Source: Acidaminobacter sp964416305
GTDB taxonomy: Bacteria; Bacillota; Clostridia; Peptostreptococcales; Acidaminobacteraceae
Assembly (NCBI GenBank): GCA_964416305.1
Contig: CAYQDM010000013.1
Coordinates: 1-64,000, forward strand
Length of the DNA: 64,000 nucleotides
Direction: 5' to 3'
Part shown: positions 43,661-53,434 of the stretch, in pieces
Layout of the letters: the number at the start of each line of letters is the position of its first letter
How positions within the stretch are numbered: the first letter of the stretch is position 1
The notes under the pieces: generated by a model
Database searches by the model: none
What the model was told of the DNA's origin: nothing
What the model saw: the letters and a program-made list of their open reading frames with translations, nothing else
Program-made: the position numbers and the translations under genes

Positions 43661-44449
43661 CTACAAAATCTCATTCACCACTTGCATCATCTCATCCGCA
43701 CTGCTGACGGACTTCGTGCTGAGCTGATAAGCCCGCTGCGTCATCAGCAGCTGTGTCATTTCATCCAGCAAATCAACATTAGAACGTTCAAGGCTCTTAG
43801 GAAAGATCTTTCCAAATGCTTCCGGTCTATCACTGCTGTTAAAGATGTCTTCAGGGGCTATAGCTTTAAAAGAACTTTTTCCAGCTCCCAGTAGCCGATT
43901 ATGATTCTGAATATCAAAAAGCTGAATCTTAGCCATCAGCGTTAACTCTCCAGAATCATCATCTCGACTAAACACTTCTCCGTTTTCTGAAAGACTCAAT
44001 TTCTCAATATCCCAAGTTGATGGATCAGTATGAAAGATCATATCCAATCTTCGACCACTAGCATCACTCATGACACCTTGATTTAAGGTAAATTCGCCTT
44101 GGCGAGTCAGAAATAATTGATCTGATTGATCTCTTACACCAAAAAAACCAGGACCTTCAATCGCCATATGAAAAAAATCATCCGAAGGCACAAGAGTGCC
44201 TTGACGAAAATCAGTGAAATTCCTAACTGTTTTAGTACCAAGAGAGATGCTTCTTCGATCCTCAGGAACTTCTGCAGAAAGACTCACTGAATCCGCAGAC
44301 ATAGAATGGCGCATTTGTTCTGAAAACGAAGTTGTCATTTTTTTGAAGCCCACTGTTTGAAGATTAGCTATGTTTCCAGAAAGAGTCCCTAATTTCTGTT
44401 GTTGAGCCATTAGGCCGCTTTTTCCGATCTGCAGCATTTTATTCAACAA
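43661..44449 (-). CDS. flgG: flagellar basal-body rod protein, FlgG/FlhP-like
   Basis: A 262-residue rod protein of the FlgF/FlgG family. It begins with the rod motif LQIGKSGLMAQQQKLGTLSGNIANLQTVGFKK and ends with NVDLLDEMTQLLMTQRAYQLSTKSVSSADEMMQVVNEIL, the common C-terminal motif. In Bacillus the equivalent pair is flhO/flhP. Start taken as TTG after AAGGTGG. Last gene of the flagellar operon. Confidence 0.88.
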   Translation of the reverse strand: MLNKMLQIGKSGLMAQQQKLGTLSGNIANLQTVGFKKMTTSFSEQMRHSMSADSVSLSAEVPEDRRSISLGTKTVRNFTDFRQGTLVPSDDFFHMAIEGPGFFGVRDQSDQLFLTRQGEFTLNQGVMSDASGRRLDMIFHTDPSTWDIEKLSLSENGEVFSRDDDSGELTLMAKIQLFDIQNHNRLLGAGKSSFKAIAPEDIFNSSDRPEAFGKIFPKSLERSNVDLLDEMTQLLMTQRAYQLSTKSVSSADEMMQVVNEIL

Positions 44450-44461
44450 TGATCCCACCTT

Positions 44462-45229
44462 TTATAGTTTGCCAATCTCATTCGCTGCCCGATTCATTGT
44501 CTCATCAAGAGTGTTTAAAATGCGTTGCTGTGTTTGTAGTAATCTTCCCGTTGACATCATGTCTATTAAGGCTTCAGCAGCCTCAACATTAGATGTTTCA
44601 AGGGCGCCTTGATAGATTGTCGTCTGGTCAGAATCTTCCAAATTATCAATGCCCGTACGGTAATACCCACTATCCATAGTTTCAACCCGCTCGTTTTGAA
44701 TTGGTCGAACAACTATCAATCTCCCAATTCGCTGCTGGTCTGCAAAAATGCTTCCATTAGCGGTCACTACAATGCTTTGTCCAGGTTCTGTCTGAACATA
44801 CTCTAAATTACCCGAATCTCCGTTCTTCAGTAATTTCAAACCAGATTTATTTGTCCAGATACCATCGCTGTTTTGCTGAAGCTCGCCGTCTCTAGACAAC
44901 AACACTCCGAGCGGTGATTCAAACTTGAAGAAACCCTCTCCTTCAAGTGCGAAATCCATAGCATTACCCGTCTGAAGAATAACACCTTGTTCCCAGTCCG
45001 TATCATAGCCAGAGATACTTGTACCCAAAGGCAGTGAACCTAACTCAAATGCCGATTTCCCATTTCCTGATGCATGATTAGCCAGCACCTCAGAAAAAGA
45101 AGCTTCAGTTAATATTTCTTTAGACTTGAATCCAACAGTGGATATATTTGCCATATTGTTAGCATTGTTTTCTTGTTTTTTTTGTTGTACAAGCATACTC
45201 ATTGCAGTTTTGTATACAGAGCGTATCAA
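44462..45229 (-). CDS. flgF: flagellar basal-body rod protein, FlgF/FlhO-like
   Basis: A 255-residue rod protein. N terminus AMSMLVQQKKQENNANNMANISTVGFKS and C terminus SNVEAAEALIDMMSTGRLLQTQQRILNTLDETMNRA are the family motifs. The TTG start has GGGGGG upstream. Pairs with the following flgG-like gene, 12 bases away. Fits the distal or proximal rod. Confidence 0.85.
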   Translation of the reverse strand: MIRSVYKTAMSMLVQQKKQENNANNMANISTVGFKSKEILTEASFSEVLANHASGNGKSAFELGSLPLGTSISGYDTDWEQGVILQTGNAMDFALEGEGFFKFESPLGVLLSRDGELQQNSDGIWTNKSGLKLLKNGDSGNLEYVQTEPGQSIVVTANGSIFADQQRIGRLIVVRPIQNERVETMDSGYYRTGIDNLEDSDQTTIYQGALETSNVEAAEALIDMMSTGRLLQTQQRILNTLDETMNRAANEIGKL

Positions 45230-45260
45230 TTGACTCAACCCCCCCTAGATCCTTAGATCG

Positions 45261-45320
45261 TCACATGCTCAATTGCATAAGCAGTGCGCCGAGCCAAAGA
45301 CCAGCGCCAAAAAAAACCAT
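45261..45320 (-). CDS. possible 19-residue hydrophobic peptide
   Basis: Between the swrB-like gene and flgF an ATG opens a short frame encoding MVFFGAGLWLGALLMQLSM, a single potential membrane helix. An AGGGAT is close upstream. It is short and may be chance, but it occupies most of a gap in an otherwise tightly packed operon. Confidence 0.25.
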   Translation of the reverse strand: MVFFGAGLWLGALLMQLSM

Positions 45321-45337
45321 GGGGATCCCTGATTTAT

Positions 45338-45736
45338 TTATGATTTTTTTGAAAGATTGAAGAGTAATTGGACTTCCCCCTTATGCATTTTCAGTTTTTT
45401 TGCAATTTCATCTAATGAGATGCCACGATCTGTCATTCTCGTGATCTGATCTATCTGAGACTGGTATCTATCGGAAAAAACTTTGTCACGTTCAATGGTC
45501 GTTCCACTGGATGATAAATGTGAGGTGTCTTTAATGATCTGATCTGCTAACACTTCAAGAACGTGCTCAATTTTTAATAACCTTTGATCCATCTGCTTCC
45601 AGAGAATCTTTTCTATTGAGTCAATTTCATTATCTATAACATCTTTTTCAGGCAACACATTCTTTTTTGAATAGTTCCACAAAAGGAAACCCGATGTTAT
45701 AAGTACAAATGACCCTGCAGAGATGTAGCCAAACAT
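45338..45736 (-). CDS. SwrB-like flagellar operon protein (DUF6115)
   Basis: A 132-residue protein with one N-terminal membrane helix, a coiled helical middle and a C-terminal HTH-like segment (MTDRGISLDEIAKKLKMHKGEVQLLFNL). In Bacillus subtilis SwrB is encoded directly after sigD, the same position as here, and promotes assembly of the flagellar export apparatus. Start ATG at 45736 is nine bases after GGAGG, which overlaps the sigma gene end. Confidence 0.78.
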   Translation of the reverse strand: MFGYISAGSFVLITSGFLLWNYSKKNVLPEKDVIDNEIDSIEKILWKQMDQRLLKIEHVLEVLADQIIKDTSHLSSSGTTIERDKVFSDRYQSQIDQITRMTDRGISLDEIAKKLKMHKGEVQLLFNLSKKS

Positions 45737-45742
45737 GCTCAA

Positions 45743-46456
45743 TCACCTCCAAGCTTCCAGAACGTTTCTCAGTTCTGCTATAGCACGCATATGCAATTGT
45801 GAGACTCTCGGTACAGAAACATCAAGAATTAATGCAATTTCTTTGAATGTTAATTCTTCAACATAGTATAACTGTAAAATCAATTGATCACGATCTGAAA
45901 GTTTGAAAATAGCTTTGCTCAGGGCATCACTTAAAGCCTCTTTCAATATAGTTTCCTCAGGTAAAGGTGAATCTTGAGAGGAAATTTTATCAAGCAAACT
46001 AAAATCTGAATCTTCGCTAAATAACAATTCATCTAACGACATGATTGGTAATACAGCCATTGTCTGATATAGTACACCCAATTGCTGTACAGAGATTTCC
46101 ATGTAATTGCAAAGTTCAAAATCACTTAAATGTCTCTGATACTGCTGCTCAAGCAATGATTTATGTTCATTGAATTTCTTCAATGAGGCTATCCGCTCTT
46201 TAGAAAGGGATCCATTTTTTCTTAACGCATCTAAAATACTGCCTCTAATTCTTATCCCCGCATAATGTTCAAAGGGGACACCATGTTTTTCATCAAATTT
46301 ATCAATTGCGTCCATTAACCCAATTATTCCTGTGTTAACAAGATCATCCCGTTCAAACTCTAACTTGGATATTCTGATTCGATTGACTACTTTGTTGACC
46401 AGCGGAAGATGCTCCATGATCAATTGCTGTCGGTCAGTATATATCATAGCTTCCAA
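45743..46456 (-). CDS. fliA: flagellar RNA polymerase sigma factor (FliA/SigD/WhiG)
   Basis: A 237-residue sigma-28 factor for late flagellar genes. Region 2 (LVNKVVNRIRISKLEFERDDLVNTGIIGLMDAIDKFDEKHGVPFEHYAGIRIRGSILD) and region 4 (LSDRDQLILQLYYVEELTFKEIALILDVSVPRVSQLH) are complete. TTG start seven bases after GAGGAGG; the ATG at residue 4 lacks spacing. The gene lies in the early operon, as in Bacillus. Confidence 0.95.
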   Translation of the reverse strand: MEAMIYTDRQQLIMEHLPLVNKVVNRIRISKLEFERDDLVNTGIIGLMDAIDKFDEKHGVPFEHYAGIRIRGSILDALRKNGSLSKERIASLKKFNEHKSLLEQQYQRHLSDFELCNYMEISVQQLGVLYQTMAVLPIMSLDELLFSEDSDFSLLDKISSQDSPLPEETILKEALSDALSKAIFKLSDRDQLILQLYYVEELTFKEIALILDVSVPRVSQLHMRAIAELRNVLEAWR

Positions 46457-46482
46457 TCACTAGCCTCCTCTGGTCACATCTA

Positions 46483-47184
46483 TCACAGGTCATATTGTCG
46501 ATTTTGTCTTATTTTTGCAAAGACATAACGAATAATCCTATCCTCGAAAGAAGGTTTCAATCCAGAAAAAGAGATCCCATAAGTGTATCCTGTCTTCCCT
46601 GATTGCATTCTTAATTCGCGATAACAAATATCACCAATAAGAGTCAGTGTATGATCCTCTAATTCAAATCTAAGAAGAACAGATTGACCCGCATCAATTT
46701 TTTCCTCAATACTCAAACAAACACCACTTGCGCTTAAATTTAGAATCCAGCCATCAAAAATATCACAGTCCTGTAGTTTAAACAAATCTAAGCTTTCCGA
46801 GTGAACCATTTGCTTTTCAATCTCTTTCACATCATTTAACATAGCAACATAATGCACATGCAAATTCACAATGGCTCTAACATGCTGTCTGCGCTGCAAT
46901 TCCCCCAAACATCTATTCACTCTCAAGGTATACATAGGGAGATCATCTTGTGTTCTATGAACGATCTCAGTCTCTAGTGTGTAGACCCGCTCCTCACCAT
47001 ATAGAAGTATTGTATATTTTGCCCCTTTCTCCAATAATCGTTCTATTCCATTTTGAACTGGTGGTCCTATCATGAGTTGATCTTCTTCAAAATCTTGTAT
47101 AAAACTTCGAGAAGATGTCATATCTTGCAGAATAATATCTACTTTCTGATATATTTTTATGCTTGATTTCCACTTTTCCTTCAC
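46483..47184 (-). CDS. flagellar PilZ protein (YcgR/FlgZ-like)
   Basis: A 233-residue protein with an N-terminal YcgR-like domain and a C-terminal PilZ domain. Cyclic-di-GMP-binding residues are present as RRQHVR near 94 and NLSASGVCLS near 150. It probably brakes the flagellar motor at high c-di-GMP. GTG start after AGGAGG. Position between flhG and fliA is common in Clostridia. Confidence 0.9.
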   Translation of the reverse strand: MKEKWKSSIKIYQKVDIILQDMTSSRSFIQDFEEDQLMIGPPVQNGIERLLEKGAKYTILLYGEERVYTLETEIVHRTQDDLPMYTLRVNRCLGELQRRQHVRAIVNLHVHYVAMLNDVKEIEKQMVHSESLDLFKLQDCDIFDGWILNLSASGVCLSIEEKIDAGQSVLLRFELEDHTLTLIGDICYRELRMQSGKTGYTYGISFSGLKPSFEDRIIRYVFAKIRQNRQYDL

Positions 47185-47207
47185 CTTGACCTCCTGACAG
47201 ACCTCAA

Positions 47208-48062
47208 TTAGGCCCCAAATACTTTAATGAATCTAAACACTAAATCACCCAATGAACTCCATGAAAATTCGCTGTTTCTTTCAAGCATTCGGTCACAAAG
47301 TGTCGTAATATTTCTGCTGGCCAAAGTGACTGGATATGCAATCAGAAATGGAATCTGTCTTGAAACAGCATCACGAACCTTCATATCTGTAGCGACATAT
47401 CCTAACAGCTCGATTTTGGCATTTAAAAACGTACCAATCACCTTATCGAGTCTTTCATAGGTTTCTTGTGCTTGTTTTTGTCCGGACACTTGATTCACAA
47501 TTAGATGAATACGGTGCTTAATTTCAAAAACAGATAATATTTTAACCAAGCTGTAGGCATCTGCCATTGCAGTCGGTTCAGGAACTGTTACCAAAATGAC
47601 TTCATGAGCGACTGAAGCAAAAGAAATCAATTTAGCGTCAACGCCCGCGCCTGCGTCAATCATGATTACATCATATCTTCCACTTCCAATCAGGGAGGTA
47701 ATAAACTCCTTAATGACTTCATCCTGGCTGTTCTGAAGGGAAAGCATTCCACTTCCTCCAGGCAGTATGTCAAGTCCATCCTGATAATGTATGAGTATAT
47801 CATCAATAGGTTTTCCACTTTCAAAAAAATCCATTAAAGTACTGCGACTGGCAACACCCGCTAATATATCCAAATTAGCCATTCCGAGGTCGCCATCAAT
47901 TAATAGGACTGATTTCCCTGACTGATTTAATGCTATCCCCAAATTAATAGTGATGTTTGATTTGCCAACACCACCCTTTCCACTCACAACAGCGTAGACT
48001 GTCACATTTTTTGAAGGCTGAAGCATTTTTTGTTTCAATTCATGCGCTTGGTCTTTCATCAT
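47208..48062 (-). CDS. flhG: flagellar number regulator FlhG (MinD-like ATPase)
   Basis: A 284-residue ParA/MinD ATPase also called YlxH/FleN. Deviant Walker A is VSGKGGVGKSN near 27; the switch DAGAGVDAKLISF follows. With FlhF it sets site and number of flagella. It overlaps the end of flhF by 23 bases. Confidence 0.94.
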   Translation of the reverse strand: MMKDQAHELKQKMLQPSKNVTVYAVVSGKGGVGKSNITINLGIALNQSGKSVLLIDGDLGMANLDILAGVASRSTLMDFFESGKPIDDILIHYQDGLDILPGGSGMLSLQNSQDEVIKEFITSLIGSGRYDVIMIDAGAGVDAKLISFASVAHEVILVTVPEPTAMADAYSLVKILSVFEIKHRIHLIVNQVSGQKQAQETYERLDKVIGTFLNAKIELLGYVATDMKVRDAVSRQIPFLIAYPVTLASRNITTLCDRMLERNSEFSWSSLGDLVFRFIKVFGA

Positions 48063-49089
48063 GCTCTACACCCTCCCAGAGGTATGACAGTAATGCTTTG
48101 CTGTCTGCACGCACTAAATCATCAGGTACGTTTTGTCCAGTTGTAATGTAGGCTAAAGGTTCTGACATACGGCGCACATAAGAAAATAAACGAGTTTGAT
48201 TATCCATCTCATCCAGTTTTGTTAATATCGTACAATCAATGCCAATTTCGCGGTAAGTATCTAAGGTTTTTTCAAATATTTCCAAATCCAGCGTAGCGGG
48301 TACAACTGCGACTTTATTCAAGTGTTCAATTTCATTAAGATATCGGCTGATGTCTTCAATTTGTTGTTGATTGCGGTAACTCGTTCCAAGGGTGTCAATT
48401 AAAATCAAGTCACACGTCTTTGATAATTTTAAATAACTCGGTTTCATCTCAATCGGTGTCATGACAGTTATCATCGACAAATCCATAATATCAGCATAAA
48501 TCTTTAACTGTTCGACCGCTCCAATTCTATAAGTGTCAATAGTGATTAATCCGACCTTTTTCGAATGCTTCAATTTGGCGTGTGCTGCAATTTTTGCTAT
48601 AGTTGTAGTTTTACCTACACCTGTCGATCCAACAAAAGCAACACAGCCCGAATCTACAATATCGGAAAAAGTCAACTGATCTAATGTCTCTTGCAGAAAA
48701 TGGCGAATCAGCATGTTTTTTAACTTTAAATCCTGCATGGTAGCTAGGCGATTCACAGAAGCAAACCGCCTGAATTCTTCAATACTTTCCAATTCTCTCG
48801 TCAGCATTGAATCTTTTGCTGCCGATCCCGCCCATAGGTCCTCTTGAATCTGCGGCAAAGGCGTTTTAGCTGATAATCCGGCCGTTGAAACCGCACCCAC
48901 GGATTTTTTATTTATTGGTCGCTGTTCAATTGCCATAGTAACTTCAAGTTGCTTTGGCTTAAAAAAACCCCAAAAACCTTTCTGTCGAATAATCCTTTGT
49001 GTCAGAAGAATGGCGTCATCTCCCAATGACGCTTTGCCGCGCTCAAACGCTTCAGCCATATCTCTTACTATGTATTTTTCAATTATCAT
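48040..49089 (-). CDS. flhF: flagellar SRP-like GTPase FlhF
   Basis: A 349-residue GTPase related to Ffh/FtsY that places the flagellum. G1 loop FVGSTGVGKTTT is at 152-163, DTYRIGAVEQLK follows and DTLGTS lies further on. Start is the ATG at MIIEKYIV; it overlaps flhA by 11 bases. The first 130 residues are the usual variable N/B domain. Confidence 0.93.
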   Translation of the reverse strand: MIIEKYIVRDMAEAFERGKASLGDDAILLTQRIIRQKGFWGFFKPKQLEVTMAIEQRPINKKSVGAVSTAGLSAKTPLPQIQEDLWAGSAAKDSMLTRELESIEEFRRFASVNRLATMQDLKLKNMLIRHFLQETLDQLTFSDIVDSGCVAFVGSTGVGKTTTIAKIAAHAKLKHSKKVGLITIDTYRIGAVEQLKIYADIMDLSMITVMTPIEMKPSYLKLSKTCDLILIDTLGTSYRNQQQIEDISRYLNEIEHLNKVAVVPATLDLEIFEKTLDTYREIGIDCTILTKLDEMDNQTRLFSYVRRMSEPLAYITTGQNVPDDLVRADSKALLSYLWEGVEHDERPSA

Positions 49090-51157
49090 GTATATCCACC
49101 ATCCCAACCGATATCAAATCTACGCGGTGATGAATTTCTCCTAGTGACAGCACTGCCAATTTGGGTAGACTTCCCGAAATCAGGTTCTTAAGTGCTGCTC
49201 TTATTCGAGGGGCAGCAAGGACAACCACTTGATCTGTTGTCAGTGTTCCTATTTCCGCCTGAACCTGAATATCGGCAATCAATTGTGATGCCATTTCTGG
49301 ATCTAATGCCGGAAATGATCCCTGCAACGATTTCTGTATGTGTGCATTAATCAAATCTTCAAGCCTGCCACTCAACGTAATCACATGCAGTTTTCCATCT
49401 GAAGATAACCAGCGACTTACTATTGAACGACTCAATGTATGCCTCACATATTCTGTTAACACTTCAATATCTTTGGACATCGTACCATAATCGGCGAGTG
49501 TCTCCAGGATTGTTCCTAAGTCATTAATCGCTACGCCTTCCCTGACAAGATTTTGTAGAATTTTTTGAACTTCCCCAAGTGACATGATTCCTGGGATTAG
49601 CTCATCTATGACAACGCTATACTGGTCTTTTACATCCTCCAGCAGTTTTTGTACTTCCTGTCTGCCAATCAACTCATCTGCATGCATCAAAATGGTTTCT
49701 TTTAAGTGAGTCACCATAACCGTTGTCGCATCCACCACCGTGTATCCATGTAGCTCAGCGTTAGACTTTTCTGACAATTCTATCCATAATGCTTTGATCC
49801 CAAAAGTTGGTTCTATTGTTTCAATGCCTTCCACAAGGAAGGCACCATTCCCAGGGTCCATTACCATAAGTTTATTCGCGAAAATTTCACCTTGTGCAAT
49901 AGGATTTCCCCTAAGAAGAATATTATAGGCATTGGGCTGGAGACTTAAATTATCGCGTATCCTTATGGGTGCTACCACAAAACCCATTTCGGAGGCGCAC
50001 TGCTTTCGGACCATCAGAATACGCTCCAATAGATCCCCGGAGTCTGCACCGCTGTCAACTAATGTTAAAAGCCCGTACCCAATCTCAATGGCCAGTACAT
50101 CTTTCTGCTTTGCAATTACCTGATGATCTGGCTGTCGTTCCGAGTGAGTCATTGCTGACTCGCGTTCTGTGACCACGGCCTGTATCTTCCGTTCATTATC
50201 TCTTAGCTGCCATCCTACGATTGCGCTTAAAAATGACATAATTAAAAACGGAAACGTTGGGAATGCGGGCACAAGGCCAAACATGAAGAGTACAACAGAA
50301 GAAACCATCATGACTTTGGGCTTAGCAAACAACTGATTGCCTAAATCTTTTCCAAAACCATCACGACTGGCAGATCTCGTCACCAAAATACCTGCGGCTA
50401 CCGAAACCAAAACGGCTGGCACCTGTGAAACCAGTCCGTCGCCGATTGTCAATTTTCCGAATTGATCAATTGCTTCACCAATGCCTAAACCCTTTTGACC
50501 AGCAAAAATTGCAATGCCACCTACAAAATTTATAAGGGTTATGATGATACCTGCGATCGCATCCCCCTTTACGAATTTCGACGATCCATCCATTGCTCCA
50601 TAAAAATCAGCCTCACGTTGTAGGTTTAGTCTCCTTTGTCTTGCTTCCTCTTCTTGAATCATTCCTGCGTTTAGATCCGCATCAATTGCCATTTGTTTTC
50701 CCGGCATCGCGTCCAGTGTAAATCTCGCTCCAACTTCAGCTACGCGGGTTGCGCCGCTCGTGATGACAATCAACTGAATGATAATGATGATCACAAAGAC
50801 AACTGCACCAACAATATAGCTGTCACCAGTTACAAATCCAGCAAAGGCATTTATGACTTGGCCAGCATTGCCCTCACCGAGAATCAGCTTTGTACTGGAT
50901 AGGTTTAATCCAAGTCTATAAAGTGTTAGAAGCAGCAAAAGCGTGGGAAACGCTGAGAATTCAAGTACATCCCTGGTGAATAATGTTAAAAGCAGCACCG
51001 TCACAGAGAGTGAGATATTAACAACAAGCAAAAAATCAAGCAATCCAGGTGGTACAGGTAATAGAATGATGCTAATAATGCCAACGACGGCGAAAGCCAA
51101 TATGACATCCATATTTTTTCCAAAGAAACTTGACCATCTGTCATTTGGTATTTCCAT
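49079..51157 (-). CDS. flhA: flagellar export gate protein FlhA
   Basis: A 692-residue component of the type III export gate. Eight hydrophobic segments and the FHIPEP loop region (GDAIAGIIITLINFVGG, KQMAIDADLNAG) lie in the first 320 residues, then the cytosolic ring domain. Start is placed at MEIPNDRW, nine bases after GAGG; a GTG overlapping the flhB stop is an alternative. Translation is coupled to flhB and flhF by overlaps. Confidence 0.95.
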   Translation of the reverse strand: MEIPNDRWSSFFGKNMDVILAFAVVGIISIILLPVPPGLLDFLLVVNISLSVTVLLLTLFTRDVLEFSAFPTLLLLLTLYRLGLNLSSTKLILGEGNAGQVINAFAGFVTGDSYIVGAVVFVIIIIIQLIVITSGATRVAEVGARFTLDAMPGKQMAIDADLNAGMIQEEEARQRRLNLQREADFYGAMDGSSKFVKGDAIAGIIITLINFVGGIAIFAGQKGLGIGEAIDQFGKLTIGDGLVSQVPAVLVSVAAGILVTRSASRDGFGKDLGNQLFAKPKVMMVSSVVLFMFGLVPAFPTFPFLIMSFLSAIVGWQLRDNERKIQAVVTERESAMTHSERQPDHQVIAKQKDVLAIEIGYGLLTLVDSGADSGDLLERILMVRKQCASEMGFVVAPIRIRDNLSLQPNAYNILLRGNPIAQGEIFANKLMVMDPGNGAFLVEGIETIEPTFGIKALWIELSEKSNAELHGYTVVDATTVMVTHLKETILMHADELIGRQEVQKLLEDVKDQYSVVIDELIPGIMSLGEVQKILQNLVREGVAINDLGTILETLADYGTMSKDIEVLTEYVRHTLSRSIVSRWLSSDGKLHVITLSGRLEDLINAHIQKSLQGSFPALDPEMASQLIADIQVQAEIGTLTTDQVVVLAAPRIRAALKNLISGSLPKLAVLSLGEIHHRVDLISVGMVDIHDN

Positions 51158-51168
51158 CAGGCTTTGCC

Positions 51169-52365
51169 TCACTTCCTTTTAGAATTCTCGCGATATATCA
51201 GCGCCAGCACTTCCGCCATGGCTTGATATAGAACAGCAGGAACTTCCTGCCCAACTTCGATTTGCTTGTAAAGCTGTTGTGCCAATGGTTTATCCTCGAC
51301 AAATGGGATCTGATGCTGATTAGCGATCCTTTTTATATTCTCCGCTACGAAATCCAACCCTTTCGCAATGACTATAGGTGCTTGATCCTTTTTATCATCG
51401 TAGCGTATTGCAACGGCATAATGTGTCGGGTTGGTAATAATCACTGTAGCCTCAGGTACCTGCTGCATCATTCGCTGCTGTGCCAACTGCTTCTGCTTCT
51501 GACGTCTAAAGGATTTAACCAACGGATCGCCTTCGAGCGACTTATATTCCTCTTTAACTTCCTGTTTTGTCATACGCATGCTTTTTCGAAAGTCAAAGCG
51601 CTGATAAAAATAATCTGCACCGCCCAAAATAACCATCAAAATCGCTACGTTGATAAGAAGTCCGCCTAACAAACCAGTAAAGAGTCCGAATAGTTTACCT
51701 GTGTCCATTTGAGATGCTCTCATCAGGTCATCCAATTGGCTTATCAGTGTATTCCACATCACCAATCCAACCAATGTCAGTTTAAGCAAATTCTTTATTA
51801 ATCCTACAAATGCCTTTTGAGAAAAAATATTTTTAAACCCTTGAATGGGATTTAATCGCTTAATATCAGGCTTTAACGGATCTGTAGTTATCAGAAATTG
51901 TGACTGAAACAAGCCGCCTATAACCCCTGCGGTCATCATAATGAGCGCTATGGGCGCAGTCATGAGAGCCGCTTCAGATAAATAAGATTTAAAAAGAACG
52001 CCAGATGCTTGACCTGCGAGTTCAGCGTATAGTCTGTTACTAAGTGCATTCCTGAACATAATAATTGATTGCTCATATAGCAATGTTAGTAGGACTGTGA
52101 GTAATACGGCCATTATTGCCAGTGAGATGGCAGCGCTTAGATCTTGACTTTTCGGAATCTGGCCCTTCTTTTTTGCATCCTCTAGCTTCTTATGAGAAGG
52201 TGCTTCGGTTCGGCTATCTTTTTCTGAAGCATCTGAAAACCAAAACATACCCGGTCGATCAATACTTCCCACGCCTGATAATACCAGCCGATTTGAAACT
52301 ATTATTGACAGTCCAAGCTTTTTCATAATACTTTGTGAAATCAGTCTCCAGTCATCATGATACAC
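51169..52365 (-). CDS. flhB: flagellar export switch protein FlhB
   Basis: A 398-residue export-apparatus protein that controls substrate switching from hook to filament. The autocleavage motif NPTH is intact (VIITNPTHYAVAIRYD). Four membrane segments precede it. The N terminus, from a GTG seven bases after GAGGAG, is about 40 residues longer than the usual start near SEKDSRTEAPSHKK. It is not fused to fliR, unlike some Clostridium. Confidence 0.94.
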   Translation of the reverse strand: MYHDDWRLISQSIMKKLGLSIIVSNRLVLSGVGSIDRPGMFWFSDASEKDSRTEAPSHKKLEDAKKKGQIPKSQDLSAAISLAIMAVLLTVLLTLLYEQSIIMFRNALSNRLYAELAGQASGVLFKSYLSEAALMTAPIALIMMTAGVIGGLFQSQFLITTDPLKPDIKRLNPIQGFKNIFSQKAFVGLIKNLLKLTLVGLVMWNTLISQLDDLMRASQMDTGKLFGLFTGLLGGLLINVAILMVILGGADYFYQRFDFRKSMRMTKQEVKEEYKSLEGDPLVKSFRRQKQKQLAQQRMMQQVPEATVIITNPTHYAVAIRYDDKKDQAPIVIAKGLDFVAENIKRIANQHQIPFVEDKPLAQQLYKQIEVGQEVPAVLYQAMAEVLALIYRENSKRK

Positions 52366-52387
52366 TTGCTTGCTCCTCTTCGACTTA

Positions 52388-53158
52388 TTATGACGCCAAC
52401 GAGATCCATTGCTCTAAGTATGGCATCATATCACCCACTACTTTGATCAAATTTCTAATTAGAATTGGCAGCGCCATGGCAGAAAAAAACAGTCCTGTGA
52501 GTGTTTTTAAAGGCATCCCAAGCATAAGCACATTTAGTGAGGGAATTGTGCGTGAGACCAAACCCATCACTAAATCTGTCATAATTAAAACCAGAACAAT
52601 AGGGATTGCAAGTTGGAATGCCACTGCAAAAAAATAACTAAAGGTTTCAATAATCCAATTTACACCGCTTGATAATGGAAACTGCTTTCCAAGGGGTATG
52701 ATCTCGAATGACTTATAGAACGTCGCTAAAAGAAGGTGATGCGTATTTGTAATAAATATCAAAACCAATGCAGTCATTGCGTATAGTCGGCCCATAATGG
52801 CCTGGTTCATACCTGACATTGGATTATAAACAGCACTCATTGAAAAACCTATTTGGAAATCCACCAATTGACCTGCAATTTGAACAGAAGCAAAAACTAA
52901 TTGCACAACAAAGCCCATGGCCAATCCCATGACTATTTCCCTGATCGCATACAGCAAATAAAGGGAATCCGATAGCTTTGGGTCTGCAGTTCCTGAAAAT
53001 GCGTAAAAATAGATGCTAAGACTCAGAACAACTGACAGAAGTACTTTTAATGATAAAGGAATACCACGGTTAGAGAAAGGAGGCGCAGTAGCGACGAACG
53101 ACCCTGTTCTTAGCAGAATAAGCATTATAATTAGAAGATTCCAGTCAGAGGGGATCAT
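52388..53158 (-). CDS. fliR: flagellar export protein FliR
   Basis: A 256-residue polytopic component of the FliPQR export gate with about six hydrophobic segments. Typical FliR features: FVATAPPFSNRGIPLSLKVLLSVVLS and QLVDFQIGFSMSAVYNPMSG. The ATG directly follows the fliQ stop codon (TAAATG). Confidence 0.94.
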   Translation of the reverse strand: MIPSDWNLLIIMLILLRTGSFVATAPPFSNRGIPLSLKVLLSVVLSLSIYFYAFSGTADPKLSDSLYLLYAIREIVMGLAMGFVVQLVFASVQIAGQLVDFQIGFSMSAVYNPMSGMNQAIMGRLYAMTALVLIFITNTHHLLLATFYKSFEIIPLGKQFPLSSGVNWIIETFSYFFAVAFQLAIPIVLVLIMTDLVMGLVSRTIPSLNVLMLGMPLKTLTGLFFSAMALPILIRNLIKVVGDMMPYLEQWISLAS

Positions 53159-53425
53159 TTACTGAATCTCCGCGATCATCAGAATCACCTTCTGTGTGAA
53201 ACTTAGCAGTAAATTCAACATATAACTTCCAAAAATTATCAATCCTACAAAAACAGCGATCATTTTGGGAACAAAGCTCAATGTCTGTTCCTGTATTTGT
53301 GTTGTTGCTTGCAAAACACTTATTATTAGACCAACCACCAATGCAATTAAAAGCACAGGCAATGAGATTTTTAGCATTGTCATCAGCGCTTCATTAAACA
53401 CATCAAGTACCACAGATTCTGACAT
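53159..53425 (-). CDS. fliQ: flagellar export protein FliQ
   Basis: An 88-residue protein with two membrane helices, of normal length. FliQ signature: LPVLLIALVVGLIISVLQATTQIQEQTLSFVPK. Lies between fliP and fliR in the conserved order. Confidence 0.95.
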   Translation of the reverse strand: MSESVVLDVFNEALMTMLKISLPVLLIALVVGLIISVLQATTQIQEQTLSFVPKMIAVFVGLIIFGSYMLNLLLSFTQKVILMIAEIQ

Positions 53426-53434
53426 AACTACCTC

